From: Rubrivivax sp.
GTDB lineage: Bacteria > Pseudomonadota > Gammaproteobacteria > Burkholderiales > Burkholderiaceae_C
Assembly (NCBI GenBank): GCA_021298085.1
Contig: JAJTDE010000027.1
Coordinates: 1 to 38,541 of the forward strand
DNA: 38,541 nt
Reading direction: 5' to 3'
A program made the position numbers and the translations under genes. The notes below the pieces were generated by a model. The model did not search any database. It saw only the letters and a list, made by a program, of their open reading frames with translations, and had not been told where the DNA came from. Below are positions 8,791-17,479 of this stretch, one piece after another. Each line of letters begins with the position of its first letter. Positions within the stretch are counted from its first letter, which is position 1.

Positions 8791-9795
8791 ATGAACCAGC
8801 AAATTCTTTCCCAGGACGAAGTAGATGCCCTGCTGCAGGGCATCACCGGCGAGAGCCAGAAGCTCGAGACCGAGGAAACGCCCACCGGGGGCATCCGCGA
8901 CTACGACCTGGCCAACCAAGAACGGATCGTCCGTGGGCGCATGCCCACGATGGAGATCATCAATGAACGCTTTGCGCGCAATCTGCGTGTGGGGCTGTTC
9001 AACCTGATCAGGCGCAGCCCTGAGGTGAGCATCGGCGGCATCAAGGTAAACAAGTTCAGCGCCTTCCTGCGCGAGATCGTGGTGCCGACCAACTTCAACA
9101 TCGTCTCGGTCAAGCCGCTGCGCGGCTCAGGCCTGGTGGTGTGTGACCCGAGTGTCATCTTCGCGGCGATCGACGCCCTGTTCGGTGGCGCAGGCAAGTT
9201 CCACACACGCATCGAAGGGCGTGACTTTTCGCCCACCGAGCAGCGCGTGATCTTGCGGGTGGTGGAGGTGATCAGCGCCGAATACAAGAGGGCCTGGCAC
9301 GGCATCTACCCGCTGGAACTCGAGTACCAGCGCTCGGAAATGCAGCCGCAGTTTGCCAACGTGGCCACACCCAGCGAGATCGTGGTGTCCACCGGCTTCA
9401 CGCTGGAGATCGGAGAGACCAGCGGCACCGTCTACATCTGCATCCCCTACTCCACGCTGGAGCCTATCCGCGACACCCTGTATTCGGCCATGGTGGGCGA
9501 TTCATCAGAGCCCGATCGCCGCTGGGTCAACCTGATGAAGAACCAGATCCAGGATGCGCAGGTGGAGCTCATTGCCGAGCTGGCCAAGGCGCCGGCCACG
9601 GTGGAGCAGCTGCTGGCCTTCAAGCCTGGCGACTTCATCGAGCTGGACATGGAAAAGACCATCGAAACCAAGATCGACGGGGTGCCCGTCTTCAGCGGCC
9701 AGTATGGGACGCACAACGGGCGTTATGCCATCAAGATCGACAAGGTTCTGACCGGCCCGACGCTGGGCTGGCTGGGAGACACACATGGCCGATGA
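8791..9795 (+). CDS. fliM: Flagellar motor switch protein FliM
   Basis: FliM forms the middle of the C ring and receives phosphorylated CheY to reverse the motor. The 334-residue protein begins with the CheY-binding segment LSQDEVDALLQGI (residues 6-18), has the FliG-binding GGxG-type region within IDALFGGAGKFHTRIEGRDF, and a C-terminal SpoA domain (GQYGTHNGRYAIKIDKVL). It overlaps fliN by 11 nt, consistent with coordinated production of the FliM/FliN complex. Confidence 0.97.
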   Translation: MNQQILSQDEVDALLQGITGESQKLETEETPTGGIRDYDLANQERIVRGRMPTMEIINERFARNLRVGLFNLIRRSPEVSIGGIKVNKFSAFLREIVVPTNFNIVSVKPLRGSGLVVCDPSVIFAAIDALFGGAGKFHTRIEGRDFSPTEQRVILRVVEVISAEYKRAWHGIYPLELEYQRSEMQPQFANVATPSEIVVSTGFTLEIGETSGTVYICIPYSTLEPIRDTLYSAMVGDSSEPDRRWVNLMKNQIQDAQVELIAELAKAPATVEQLLAFKPGDFIELDMEKTIETKIDGVPVFSGQYGTHNGRYAIKIDKVLTGPTLGWLGDTHGR

Positions 9796-10237
9796 GAACA
9801 ACGAACAGGATGCGATGGCCGCCGAATGGGCGGCCGCGCTGGAGGAAAGCAAGTCAGCCGGCAGTGGCGGTGGGGGTGGCGATGCCTTTGGCGGTACCTT
9901 GGCAAGCGCGCCGCAGGTCAGCCCGGCGAGCTTCCAGAACCTCTCGTCGCCCGGCGGGGGGCTTGGGGTCGAGAACGACCTGAACATGATCCTGGACATC
10001 CCGGTTCAGCTGACGGTTGAACTGGGGCGTACCAAGATCCCCATCAAGAACATCCTCCAGCTGGCCCAGGGCTCTGTCGTGGAACTGGACGCACTGGCCG
10101 GTGAGCCGATGGACGTGCTGGTCAACGGCTACCTGATCGCCCAGGGCGAGGTGGTGGTGGTCAACGACAAGTTCGGTATCCGGCTCACCGACATCGTCAC
10201 GCCCAGCGAACGCATGCGGCGCCTGAGCCGCGGCTGA
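9785..10237 (+). CDS. fliN: Flagellar motor switch protein FliN
   Basis: FliN forms the base of the C ring and docks the FliH-FliI complex. The 150-residue product has a non-conserved acidic and Gly-rich N-terminus (about residues 1-60) and a well-conserved SpoA domain from residue 64 (MILDIPVQLTVELGRTKIPI, then GEVVVVNDKFGIRLTDIV). The length and the LILDVPL-like motif are normal. The start at 9785 lies inside the end of fliM. Confidence 0.96.
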   Translation: MADENNEQDAMAAEWAAALEESKSAGSGGGGGDAFGGTLASAPQVSPASFQNLSSPGGGLGVENDLNMILDIPVQLTVELGRTKIPIKNILQLAQGSVVELDALAGEPMDVLVNGYLIAQGEVVVVNDKFGIRLTDIVTPSERMRRLSRG

Positions 10238-10256
10238 TGGGGCCTGAGAGACACAC

Positions 10257-10616
10257 ATGCCTGACGGTTCACTCACGCCACTGCTGAGCTTTGCGCTGGT
10301 GGTGGCCATGATCCCGGTGGCGCTGTGGCTGCTCAAGCGCACGCCGCTGGGTGGCTCGGGCCAGGGGCAGGCGCTCAAGAGCGTGGCAGTGTTGCCGCTG
10401 TCCGCCTCTCAGCGCATCGTCACCGTGGAAGTGGGCACCGGCAGCGAACGGCGATGGCTGGTGCTGGGCGTGACGCCCAGCAGCATCCAGACGCTCCACT
10501 GCATGCTGCCACCCGACGCGCAGGCGCCTGGCGGCCCGGCGGCGACACCCACCCCCACACCTTCCAGCACCGGCGCCACCTTGGCCACGCTGCCGGTGCG
10601 GAGCGACCCGTCGTGA
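10257..10616 (+). CDS. fliO: Flagellar export protein FliO
   Basis: FliO helps assemble the FliP pentamer of the export gate and is not part of the final gate. The 119-residue product is short and poorly conserved, as is usual. One membrane segment lies at residues about 5-24 ([20 protein letters not shown]). A cytoplasmic part follows with [19 protein letters not shown] and [17 protein letters not shown], which match the family pattern. The stop overlaps the GTG start of fliP (GTGA), so translation is probably coupled. Confidence 0.9.
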   Translation: MPDGSLTPLLSFALVVAMIPVALWLLKRTPLGGSGQGQALKSVAVLPLSASQRIVTVEVGTGSERRWLVLGVTPSSIQTLHCMLPPDAQAPGGPAATPTPTPSSTGATLATLPVRSDPS

Positions 10617-11401
10617 ACGCCCGTGCGCTACCTGAAGTACGCCCCTGGGCCTGGGTACTCCTGCTGGGCGGGCTGCTGTGGCTGATGCCAGGCACGCTGT
10701 GGGCCCAGACACCAGCCGCGCCGGGCGGCGCTGGCCTGCCCCTGATGGTGGCCCAAGGCCCGGGCGGCACCAACTACTCGGTGCCCATCCAGACCCTGCT
10801 GTTCTTCACCGCCCTGAGCTTCCTGCCGGCGGTGATGCTGCTGATGACCGCCTTCACGCGCATCGTCATCGTGCTCTCACTGCTGCGCCAGGCACTGGGC
10901 ACACCGGCGGCACCGCCCAATCAGGTCATCGTCGGCATGAGCCTGTTCCTGACCTTCTTCGTGATGTCACCCACGCTCGACAGGGTCTACACCGAGGCCT
11001 ACGAGCCCTTCTCGAAAAACGAGATCAGCTTCACCGAGGCCCTCACCCGCGGCGAGAAGCCGATGCGCGAGTTCATGCTCAAGCAGACACGGCAGAGCGA
11101 CGTGGAACTGTTTGCCAAGCTGGCCAAGCTGCCCGAAGGCACCCAGGGCGAGGCCGTGCCGCTGCGCGTGCTGGTGCCCGCCTTTGTCACCAGCGAGCTC
11201 AAGAGCGCGTTTCAGATCGGCTTTCTGATCTTCATTCCCTTCCTGGTCATCGACATGATCGTGGCCAGCGTGCTGATGAGCCTGGGCATGATGATGCTCA
11301 GCCCGGTGCTGGTGGCGCTGCCGTTCAAGCTGATGCTGTTTGTGCTGGCCGATGGCTGGAACCTGCTGCTCGGCTCGTTGGCTGCCAGTTTTGTCCGTTA
11401 G
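10613..11401 (+). CDS. fliP: Flagellar export gate protein FliP
   Basis: FliP forms the pore of the flagellar type III export gate with FliQ and FliR. I chose the GTG at 10613, which overlaps the fliO stop as GTGA, giving 262 residues. A longer frame starting at 10325 lies inside fliO. FliP is unusual among gate proteins in having a cleavable signal peptide, and one is seen here (residues about 12-31, [20 protein letters not shown]). Conserved segments include [39 protein letters not shown] and [20 protein letters not shown]. Confidence 0.95.
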   Translation: MNARALPEVRPWAWVLLLGGLLWLMPGTLWAQTPAAPGGAGLPLMVAQGPGGTNYSVPIQTLLFFTALSFLPAVMLLMTAFTRIVIVLSLLRQALGTPAAPPNQVIVGMSLFLTFFVMSPTLDRVYTEAYEPFSKNEISFTEALTRGEKPMREFMLKQTRQSDVELFAKLAKLPEGTQGEAVPLRVLVPAFVTSELKSAFQIGFLIFIPFLVIDMIVASVLMSLGMMMLSPVLVALPFKLMLFVLADGWNLLLGSLAASFVR

Positions 11402-11424
11402 CCCACAACCCCTGAGAGAACCCC

Positions 11425-11694
11425 ATGGACGCACAAGCGGTGCTCACCGCCGGCCAGAACGGCCTGTTCCTGCTGCTGAAGGTCTCGGCGCCGCTGCTGC
11501 TGACGGTGCTGGTGGTGGGCCTGGTGGTGAGCGTGTTCCAGGCGGCCACGCAGATCAACGAGGCCACGCTGAGCTTTGTGCCCAAGATCGTGGCCGCGGT
11601 GGCGGTGCTGGCCATCATGGGCCCGTGGATGATGGGCGCCTTGGTGGATTACCTGCGCGAAACCCTGCTGGCCATACCCGGTGCGGTGGGCTGA
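11425..11694 (+). CDS. fliQ: Flagellar export gate protein FliQ
   Basis: FliQ wraps around the FliP-FliR core as part of the helical export gate. The 89-residue length is exact for the family, with two membrane hairpin segments (LLLKVSAPLLLTVLVVGLVV and VAAVAVLAIMGPWMMGALVD) and the conserved FQAATQINEATLSFVPKI between them. It starts 23 nt after fliP with GAGAGAA upstream. Confidence 0.96.
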   Translation: MDAQAVLTAGQNGLFLLLKVSAPLLLTVLVVGLVVSVFQAATQINEATLSFVPKIVAAVAVLAIMGPWMMGALVDYLRETLLAIPGAVG

Positions 11695-11702
11695 AGCCCC
11701 CT

Positions 11703-11729
11703 TGACCCCACTCTGACCCCACCCTGACC
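11703..11729 (+). repeat. Short tandem repeat between fliQ and fliR
   Basis: The unit TGACCCCACYC occurs twice and is followed by a partial third copy (TGACCCGG), filling most of the 40-nt gap before the fliR ATG. No obvious Shine-Dalgarno is seen in this gap. Function unknown; it may be simple slippage. Confidence 0.7.
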
Positions 11730-11734
11730 CGGCC

Positions 11735-12496
11735 ATGATCAGCATCAGCGAAGCGCAGCTGCTGGCCTGGGTGAGCCCGGTGCTGTGGCCCTTCCTGCGT
11801 GCCCTGGCGCTGTTCACGGCGATGCCCGTGCTGGGCGCGCGCAACGTGCCGGCACGGGTGCGCATCGGCCTGGCCTTCTTCATCGCCCTGGCGTCACAGG
11901 CCTCGCTGCCGCCGATGCCGGCCGTCGCGCTCGATTCCCACCTGGCCTTTGTGCTGGTGGTGCAGCAACTCGTCATCGGCTTGTCGCTGGGCTTTGCCGT
12001 GCGGGTACTGTTTGCGGCGGTGGAACTGGCCGGTGAACTGGTGGGGCTGCAGATGGGCCTGAACTTTGCGGGCTTCTTCGACCCGCTCTCGGCCAGCCAG
12101 GGCACGGCCACGGCGCGCTTTTTCGGCACCATGATCAGCTGGCTGTTTGTGGTCATCAACGGCCACCTGCTGGTGATCGCCGCGCTGGTGGACAGCTTCA
12201 AGGCCTTCCCCGTGGCACCAGAACCGTTTGCCTTTGTCAGACGCGCGTTGCCTCACCAATGGGCCGCGGAAATCTTCGCCACCGGCCTGTGGATTGCGCT
12301 GCCGCTGGTCGCGATGCTGCTCTTCATCAACCTGGTGCTTGGGCTGATCAGCCGCGTGGCGCCGCAGATCAACGTCTTTGCCGTGGGTTTTCCGATCACG
12401 CTGGGGGTGGGGCTGGTGGGGATGCTGCTGACGCTGCCCCTGATGCAGCAACCCTTCCTGATGGCCATGGACAGGGTGCTCGCCGGCTTTCGCTAA
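11735..12496 (+). CDS. fliR: Flagellar export gate protein FliR
   Basis: FliR completes the export gate with FliP and FliQ. The 253-residue product is normal in length and strongly hydrophobic with about six membrane segments. Family features include VLWPFLRALALFTAMPVLG, GELVGLQMGLNFAGFFDPLS and the C-terminal RVAPQINVFAVGFPITLGVG. It ends the operon. The final bases overlap the 3' end of a decayed GGDEF gene on the other strand. flhB and flhA, the other gate genes, are not in the window. Confidence 0.95.
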   Translation: MISISEAQLLAWVSPVLWPFLRALALFTAMPVLGARNVPARVRIGLAFFIALASQASLPPMPAVALDSHLAFVLVVQQLVIGLSLGFAVRVLFAAVELAGELVGLQMGLNFAGFFDPLSASQGTATARFFGTMISWLFVVINGHLLVIAALVDSFKAFPVAPEPFAFVRRALPHQWAAEIFATGLWIALPLVAMLLFINLVLGLISRVAPQINVFAVGFPITLGVGLVGMLLTLPLMQQPFLMAMDRVLAGFR

Positions 12497-13225
12497 CCGC
12501 CAGCGGGCGTGGCCGCGGCCAGCACACAGTTGCGACCGGCCCGCTTGGCCCGTTAGAGCGCAGCATCGGCCGATTGAAGAACCTGCTCCAGGGGTGCGTC
12601 ACCCGCCAGCCCTGAGCAACAGCACACACTCCTCGCCACCCAGGCGCACGGCCAGTGCGTCGTCGGGCCGCAGGCTGGGCGATTGCAGCGTCAGCTGCAG
12701 CCGGTTGGACAAGCCCGTCAGGGCGTGGTGCGTGGCTCGGCGCTGCCCCTGCTGCACTGCCGCCTGGGCCGTGGCCAACGAACGTTCCAGGCAGGGGCGG
12801 GCCTCGTACCAGTCGCCCAGGTGCAGCAGCACCTCGCCGAGTTTGCCGCGGATCGGCGTGATGAAGGCCGGGTGTTCCTGCTGCTTGAGCCGCTCGGCTG
12901 CCTCCCGGGCGTTGACCAGTGCCCTGTCCAGCGTGGCACGGCTCCCATCGGCCGGCGCGACATCGCGCATGGCGGTCTCCAGCAGGGGTACCGCCTGGGG
13001 CAGGTGTCGCCCGTCCGCGCATACACCTTCCCCACCGCGTAGGCACCCATCAGCGACCACGTCGCCGAGCCCATTGCGCTGCGCCAGGCTACTGATGGCC
13101 ATCCACTGGGCGCGTGTCCGCTCGGTCCAACGGCGAGGTGATCGGGGTTGGCGTCGGTGTCGGCTGTCATCGGCGGCAAACTGCTTCAGGTTGGCCCACG
13201 ACGCAGGACTACAAAGGTTCAGCGT
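12493..13225 (-). pseudogene. Decayed TPR-GGDEF (diguanylate cyclase-type) gene
   Basis: Leftward pieces of a diguanylate cyclase-like gene are visible. The upstream part is helical and TPR-like (GKLGEVLLHLGDWYEARPCL) and leads into HALTGLSNRL, matching the start of a GGDEF domain. It then jumps straight to AVRLGGEECVLLL, so the segment with the metal- and substrate-binding DxDxFK-ND motifs is deleted. After a frameshift, the C-terminal signature continues as SADAAL-stop-RAKRAGRNCVL, with TAA at the place of the invariant Tyr. No start codon fits the 5' part; the first ATG at 13102 lies inside the TPR region. The gene cannot make an active cyclase. Its last codon overlaps fliR. Confidence 0.8.
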
Positions 13226-13336
13226 GGCCCAGGAGCCAGGTCAGCGGTGTTGCACGGACAGCAGGCCGGTCGGGCTTCAACCACCAGCGAATGGCCACGC
13301 GCACTTGTCGTGGCGCGCGGCGCGGCCATGGCAGGC

Positions 13337-14503
13337 TCAGCCCAGCTGCCGCGCGGCCAGCTCCTTCATGATCTCCTCGGTACCGCCGCCGATCGTCATC
13401 ACCTTGACCTCGCGGTAGATGCGCTCGCAGCGTGTGCCGCGCATGAAGCCCATGCCGCCCAGAATCTGCACCGCCTGGTCGGCGCAGAACTGCAGGGTCT
13501 GCGTGGCCTGATTCTTCAGCAGGCAGATGTCGGCCACCACCTCCGGCGCCAAGGGCACGCCGGGCGGCGTGTCGTCGTGCAGCTGCACCACCTCGCTGAG
13601 CAGGGCCCGCGTGGCGCGCAGGTGCATGCGCATGTCCATCAGCTTGTGGCGGATGACCTGGTGCTCCACCAGACGAACCCCAAAGGTTTCGCGCTGACGC
13701 GCCCAATCCAGCGCGTCCTCGTAGCAGACCTCGGCAAAGGCCAGCGAGCCGGCCGCCAGCAGCAGGCGTTCGCCGTTGAAGTTGCCCATGATCTGGCGAA
13801 AGCCAGAACCCGGCTCGCCGATCAGGTTGGCCGCCGGCACCCGCACCGCGTCAAAGTGGAGCGTGGCGGTGTCGCTGCACCACCAGCCCATCTTCTTCAG
13901 CGGTGTGCGGTGCAGCCCGACGGCATCACCCGGCACCGCCATCAGCGACAAGCCCGCCGCACCCGGCCCACCGGTGCGCACGGCCACCGTCAGCCAATCG
14001 GCGCGCAGGCCGCTGGTGATGAAGGTCTTCTCGCCGCGGATCACCCAGTGGTCGCCCTCCAGCACCGCGTGTGTCTTGACCCGCGCGACATCAGATCCGC
14101 CCGAGGGTTCGGTGATGGCCAGCGCGGCGATCTTCTCGCCGGCCAGCACCGGGGGCACCACGCGCTGCTGCAGTTGCGGTGAGCCCTGGGCCACGATGGG
14201 CGGCAGCCCGATGTTGTGGGAAAACAGGCTGGCCAGCAGCCCCCCGCTGCCCGAACGGGCCAGCTCCTCGCTGACGATCAGCCGCCAGCGCAGGCCGCAG
14301 GGGGTGCCGCCCAGTGCCTCGGGGTAACCCAGCTGCAGCAGCCCGAGTTCACTGGCGCGGCGGTAGAGCGCCCTCGGAAACTCTCCCGCCTCGTCCCAGG
14401 CGTCCACGTGCGGCGCGATCTCGCGCTGCACAAAGCTGCGCAGGCTGTCGCGGAAAGCCTGCGCCTCGGTCGTCTCGGCCATCCCTCGGCCCAGGGCGCT
14501 CAT
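13337..14503 (-). CDS. Acyl-CoA dehydrogenase family protein
   Basis: This is an FAD flavoenzyme that introduces a double bond at C2-C3 of an acyl-CoA. The 388-residue length is standard. Visible signatures are ITEPSGGSDVARVKT (residues 130-144, FAD/substrate contact), QRETFGVRLVEHQVIRHKL, and the C-terminal ILGGMGFMRGTRCERIYREV. The usual YEGT glutamate near the C-terminus is replaced by GGGTEE. A Glu at 245 in ERLLLAAG matches the position of the catalytic base in isovaleryl-CoA dehydrogenase-type enzymes, which suggests a branched-chain substrate (inference). The ATG at 14503 has GGAGGAAG upstream. It lies 37 nt downstream of the quinone oxidoreductase gene in the same operon. Confidence 0.9.
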   Translation of the reverse strand: MSALGRGMAETTEAQAFRDSLRSFVQREIAPHVDAWDEAGEFPRALYRRASELGLLQLGYPEALGGTPCGLRWRLIVSEELARSGSGGLLASLFSHNIGLPPIVAQGSPQLQQRVVPPVLAGEKIAALAITEPSGGSDVARVKTHAVLEGDHWVIRGEKTFITSGLRADWLTVAVRTGGPGAAGLSLMAVPGDAVGLHRTPLKKMGWWCSDTATLHFDAVRVPAANLIGEPGSGFRQIMGNFNGERLLLAAGSLAFAEVCYEDALDWARQRETFGVRLVEHQVIRHKLMDMRMHLRATRALLSEVVQLHDDTPPGVPLAPEVVADICLLKNQATQTLQFCADQAVQILGGMGFMRGTRCERIYREVKVMTIGGGTEEIMKELAARQLG

Positions 14504-14540
14504 CGGAACTTCCTCCGCGCTTGGGAATGGCCCGGCGCGC

Positions 14541-15524
14541 TCATGGCAGCAGGATCGTGCAGCCGGTGGTCTTGCGCGCTTCCAGATCGCGGTGGGCCTG
14601 GGCCACCTCGGCCAGTGGGTAGCGCTGGTCGATGCGGATCTTCACCTGCCCGCTGCTGACGACGGCAAAGAGGTCGTCGGCCATCGCCTGGCAGCTTTCG
14701 CGGGTGGCGATGTGGGTGAACAGGGTGCAGCGGGTCACATACAGCGAGCCCTTGGGGCCCAGGATGCCCGGCGAAAACGGCGCCACCGGGCCGCTGGCGT
14801 TGCCGAAGCTGGCCAGCAGGCCGAAGGGGCGAAGGCAGTCCAGGCTCTTGTCGAAGGTGTCCTTGCCGATGGAGTCGTAGACCACCTTGACACCCTTGCC
14901 GCCGGTGATGTCCTTGACGCGGGCGGCAAAGTCTTCGCGGGTGTAGTCGATGCAGTGCGCCGCGCCATGGGCCAGGGCCAGCTCGCACTTGGCCGCACCA
15001 CCGGCCGTACCGATCAGCTGCAGGCCCAGCGCACGGGCCCACTGGCAGGCGATCAGCCCCACGCCGCCCGCGGCCGCGTGGAACAGCACAAAGTCGCCGG
15101 GCTGCAGGCCTTCCACCGGCAGCGTCTTCTTCAGCAGGTACTGGGCGGTGAGACCCTTGAGCATCATGGCCGCGCCCGTGTCAAAGCCGATGTCGTCGGG
15201 CAGCTTGCACACCGTCCGGGCGGGCATCACCCGCACCTCGCTGTAGCTGCCCGGCGGGTTGCTGGCGTAGGCGGCCCGGTCACCCGGGCGCAGGTGCGTC
15301 ACACCCTCGCCCACGGCTTCCACCACGCCGGCGCCTTCCATGCCCAGCGACAAGGGCAGCGCATTGGGGTACAGGCCCGTGCGCTGGTAGACGTCGATGA
15401 AGTTCAGGCCGCAGGCGTGGTGCCGGATGCGGATCTCGCCGGGGCCGGGGTCGCCCACGGTGACGTCGACAAGCTGCATCTGCTCGGGGCCGCCAAAGGC
15501 GGCGATCTGGATGGCACGGGGCAT
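14541..15524 (-). CDS. NADPH:quinone oxidoreductase (zinc-free MDR family)
   Basis: A quinone oxidoreductase of the medium-chain dehydrogenase/reductase superfamily, which reduces quinones with NADPH. The 327-residue protein has the Qor N-terminal pattern (CGLNFIDVYQRTGLYP, LGMEGAGVVEAVGEGV), and the NADPH-binding segment HAAAGGVGLIACQWARALG at about 149-167. Zinc-binding cysteines of alcohol dehydrogenases are absent. The ATG at 15524 has AGGAG upstream. It probably leads an operon with the acyl-CoA dehydrogenase gene, and is divergent from the EamA transporter. Confidence 0.92.
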   Translation of the reverse strand: MPRAIQIAAFGGPEQMQLVDVTVGDPGPGEIRIRHHACGLNFIDVYQRTGLYPNALPLSLGMEGAGVVEAVGEGVTHLRPGDRAAYASNPPGSYSEVRVMPARTVCKLPDDIGFDTGAAMMLKGLTAQYLLKKTLPVEGLQPGDFVLFHAAAGGVGLIACQWARALGLQLIGTAGGAAKCELALAHGAAHCIDYTREDFAARVKDITGGKGVKVVYDSIGKDTFDKSLDCLRPFGLLASFGNASGPVAPFSPGILGPKGSLYVTRCTLFTHIATRESCQAMADDLFAVVSSGQVKIRIDQRYPLAEVAQAHRDLEARKTTGCTILLP

Positions 15525-15651
15525 GGGTCGGGCTCCTGGAACGGGGTGGGGTCAGGGGTGGGCAACGGTTGGCCCAGGGGCGAAGGTTACGCCGAATCCC
15601 CAAGGCGCATGCTGCCAGGGACCGGCCCGCGCGGGCATGGCAACATGCCGC

Positions 15652-16578
15652 ATGCGACTGACGCCCCGCCTGGCCCTGCTGCTGACGCTGCCACCCCTGA
15701 TGTGGGCCGGCAATGCCATCGTCGGCCGCCTGATGGTGGGGCAGGCCTCGCCACTGACCCTCAACTTCCTGCGCTGGGCCCTGGCCGTCGTGCTGCTGCT
15801 GCCCCTGGGCTGGCGCGTGCTGCGCCAGCCGGCGCTGGTGCGCGAGCGCCTGGGCTGGCTGCTGGGTGTGAGCCTGCTGGGCGTGGGTGTCTACAACGCC
15901 CTGCAGTACCTGGCGTTGGTCACCTCCACGCCCATCAACGTGACGCTGGTGGCCTCCAGCACACCGGTGTGGATGCTCGCGGTGGGCTGGCTGCTGTTTG
16001 GTGTCCGGCCCTCCCGTCGGCAGCTGCTGGGCGCAGCGCTGGGCCTGTGCGGCGTGCTGCTGGTCATCGGGCGAGGCTCGCTGGACACGCTGGCCCGGGT
16101 GCAGTGGGTCGAGGGCGACCTGTACATGCTGCTGGCGGCCATCGGCTGGGCGGTCTACAGCTGGCTGCTGGCCAAGCCGCCGGCCACGATGCTGGGCAGC
16201 CAGCGCCCCGGCCCGCAGCAAGGTTGGGACTGGGCGGGCCTTCTGCTGCTGCAGATGCTGATCGGCACCGGCTTTGCCGGCCTGTTTGCACTGGGTGAAC
16301 AGGCCATCACACCGGCACCGCTGAACTGGGGCCCTGGGCTGTGGGCGGCCTTGCTGTTTGTGGCCATCGGCCCCTCACTGGTGGCGTACCGCTGCTGGGG
16401 CCTGGGCGTGGCTGAAGCCGGCCCGACGATGGCGGCCTTCTTTGCCAACCTGACCCCGTTGTTCACAGCGCTGATGAGCGCGGCGCTGCTGGGCGAGCCG
16501 CCGCAGCCCTACCACGCAGCCGCGTTTGCACTCATCGTTGGCGGGATTGCCGTCAGCTCAGGGGTGCGCCGACACTGA
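15652..16578 (+). CDS. EamA/DMT-family transporter
   Basis: A 308-residue inner-membrane protein of the drug/metabolite transporter superfamily. About ten hydrophobic segments are visible as two five-helix EamA repeats. The first includes MWAGNAIVGRLMVGQASPLT and ITSTPVW-type residues (TSTPINVTLVASSTPVWMLA); the second ends with NLTPLFTALMSAALLGEPPQ. Substrate cannot be told from sequence. The ATG at 15652 gives the standard N-terminus RLTPRLALLL; an ATG at 15637 would add five residues. Neither has a strong ribosome site. It is divergent from the quinone oxidoreductase. Confidence 0.9.
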   Translation: MRLTPRLALLLTLPPLMWAGNAIVGRLMVGQASPLTLNFLRWALAVVLLLPLGWRVLRQPALVRERLGWLLGVSLLGVGVYNALQYLALVTSTPINVTLVASSTPVWMLAVGWLLFGVRPSRRQLLGAALGLCGVLLVIGRGSLDTLARVQWVEGDLYMLLAAIGWAVYSWLLAKPPATMLGSQRPGPQQGWDWAGLLLLQMLIGTGFAGLFALGEQAITPAPLNWGPGLWAALLFVAIGPSLVAYRCWGLGVAEAGPTMAAFFANLTPLFTALMSAALLGEPPQPYHAAAFALIVGGIAVSSGVRRH

Positions 16579-16623
16579 CGGAACGTTGTCCACCCGCCCG
16601 GGTCCAGCCCCCTCGACACCCCC

Positions 16624-17418
16624 ATGAAAGACAGCCTGCTGATCGGCGTTTCCGCCCGCATCTACCAGCCCCAGAGCCCGGTGCTCGACCTGGGCGGCAT
16701 CTGGACACGCACCCTGCACTACCTGGAGCAATCGGTGGCGCACTGGGTGATGTCCGGTGGCGCGATGCCGGTGATGATCCCCGAGGTCGAACGCGACGGC
16801 CTGCTGCAGCGCAGCCAGGTTCGGCTGGACTGGTATGCCCATCACCTGGATGGTTTGCTGCTGCAGGGCGGCAACGACATGGCGCCCCAGAGCTATGGCC
16901 AGGAACCGCTGCGCCCGGAGTGGCGCGGCGACGCGCTGCGCGACCGCTACGAGATGGAACTGATCCAGGCCTTTGTCGACGCCGGCAAGCCGGTGTTTGG
17001 CATCTGCCGCGGTCTGCAGGTGCTCAATGTGCTGTTCGGCGGCACCCTGCTGCAGGACATCCCGACACAGCGTCCCGACGCCCGCTGCCACGTCGACCGC
17101 GCAGCCTACGACAAGCTGCACCATGAGGTGGTCTTCGAGCCCGGCTCGCGGCTGGCGGCGCTGTACCCCGGGCAGACCGGGGCACGGGTCAACAGCATCC
17201 ACCACCAGGGCATTCAGCAACTGGCACCCGGCTTTCAGGTGGAAGCCCGCTGCCCCGAGGACGGCATGATCGAGGCCATCCGGCGCACCGAGGGGCCGTA
17301 CGTGGCCGCGGTGCAGTGGCACCCGGAGTTTCACCGCCTGGGCGTCCCGCACAGCCAGGGCTGCTTCGACGACAGCGCCCTGCTGCAGGACTTTCTGCAG
17401 GCCGCCCGGGAAGCCTGA
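16624..17418 (+). CDS. Class I glutamine amidotransferase-like (peptidase C26) hydrolase
   Basis: A gamma-glutamyl-gamma-aminobutyrate hydrolase-like enzyme of the PuuD type. These cleave gamma-glutamyl amides during polyamine breakdown. The 264-residue protein has the nucleophile motif GICRGLQVLNVLFGGTL with Cys128 and the His/Glu pair in QWHPEF (His233, Glu235). It also has the oxyanion-side LLLQGGNDMAPQSYG. No other putrescine-pathway genes lie nearby, so the exact substrate is open. The ATG at 16624 is 45 nt after the EamA gene. Confidence 0.9.
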   Translation: MKDSLLIGVSARIYQPQSPVLDLGGIWTRTLHYLEQSVAHWVMSGGAMPVMIPEVERDGLLQRSQVRLDWYAHHLDGLLLQGGNDMAPQSYGQEPLRPEWRGDALRDRYEMELIQAFVDAGKPVFGICRGLQVLNVLFGGTLLQDIPTQRPDARCHVDRAAYDKLHHEVVFEPGSRLAALYPGQTGARVNSIHHQGIQQLAPGFQVEARCPEDGMIEAIRRTEGPYVAAVQWHPEFHRLGVPHSQGCFDDSALLQDFLQAAREA

Positions 17419-17441
17419 GCGGGCCGGGTAGCCGGCACGTC

Positions 17442-17460
17442 AGCGCGGCTTGACCGCGCT
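17442..17460. terminator. Possible bidirectional hairpin between convergent genes
   Basis: AGCGCGG (17442-17448) pairs perfectly with CCGCGCT (17454-17460) around CTTGA. It lies in the 61-bp gap between the convergent amidotransferase and FGE-domain genes. There is no T-run, so intrinsic termination is uncertain. Confidence 0.4.
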
Positions 17461-17479
17461 CAGCGGTGCGCGGCCATCG

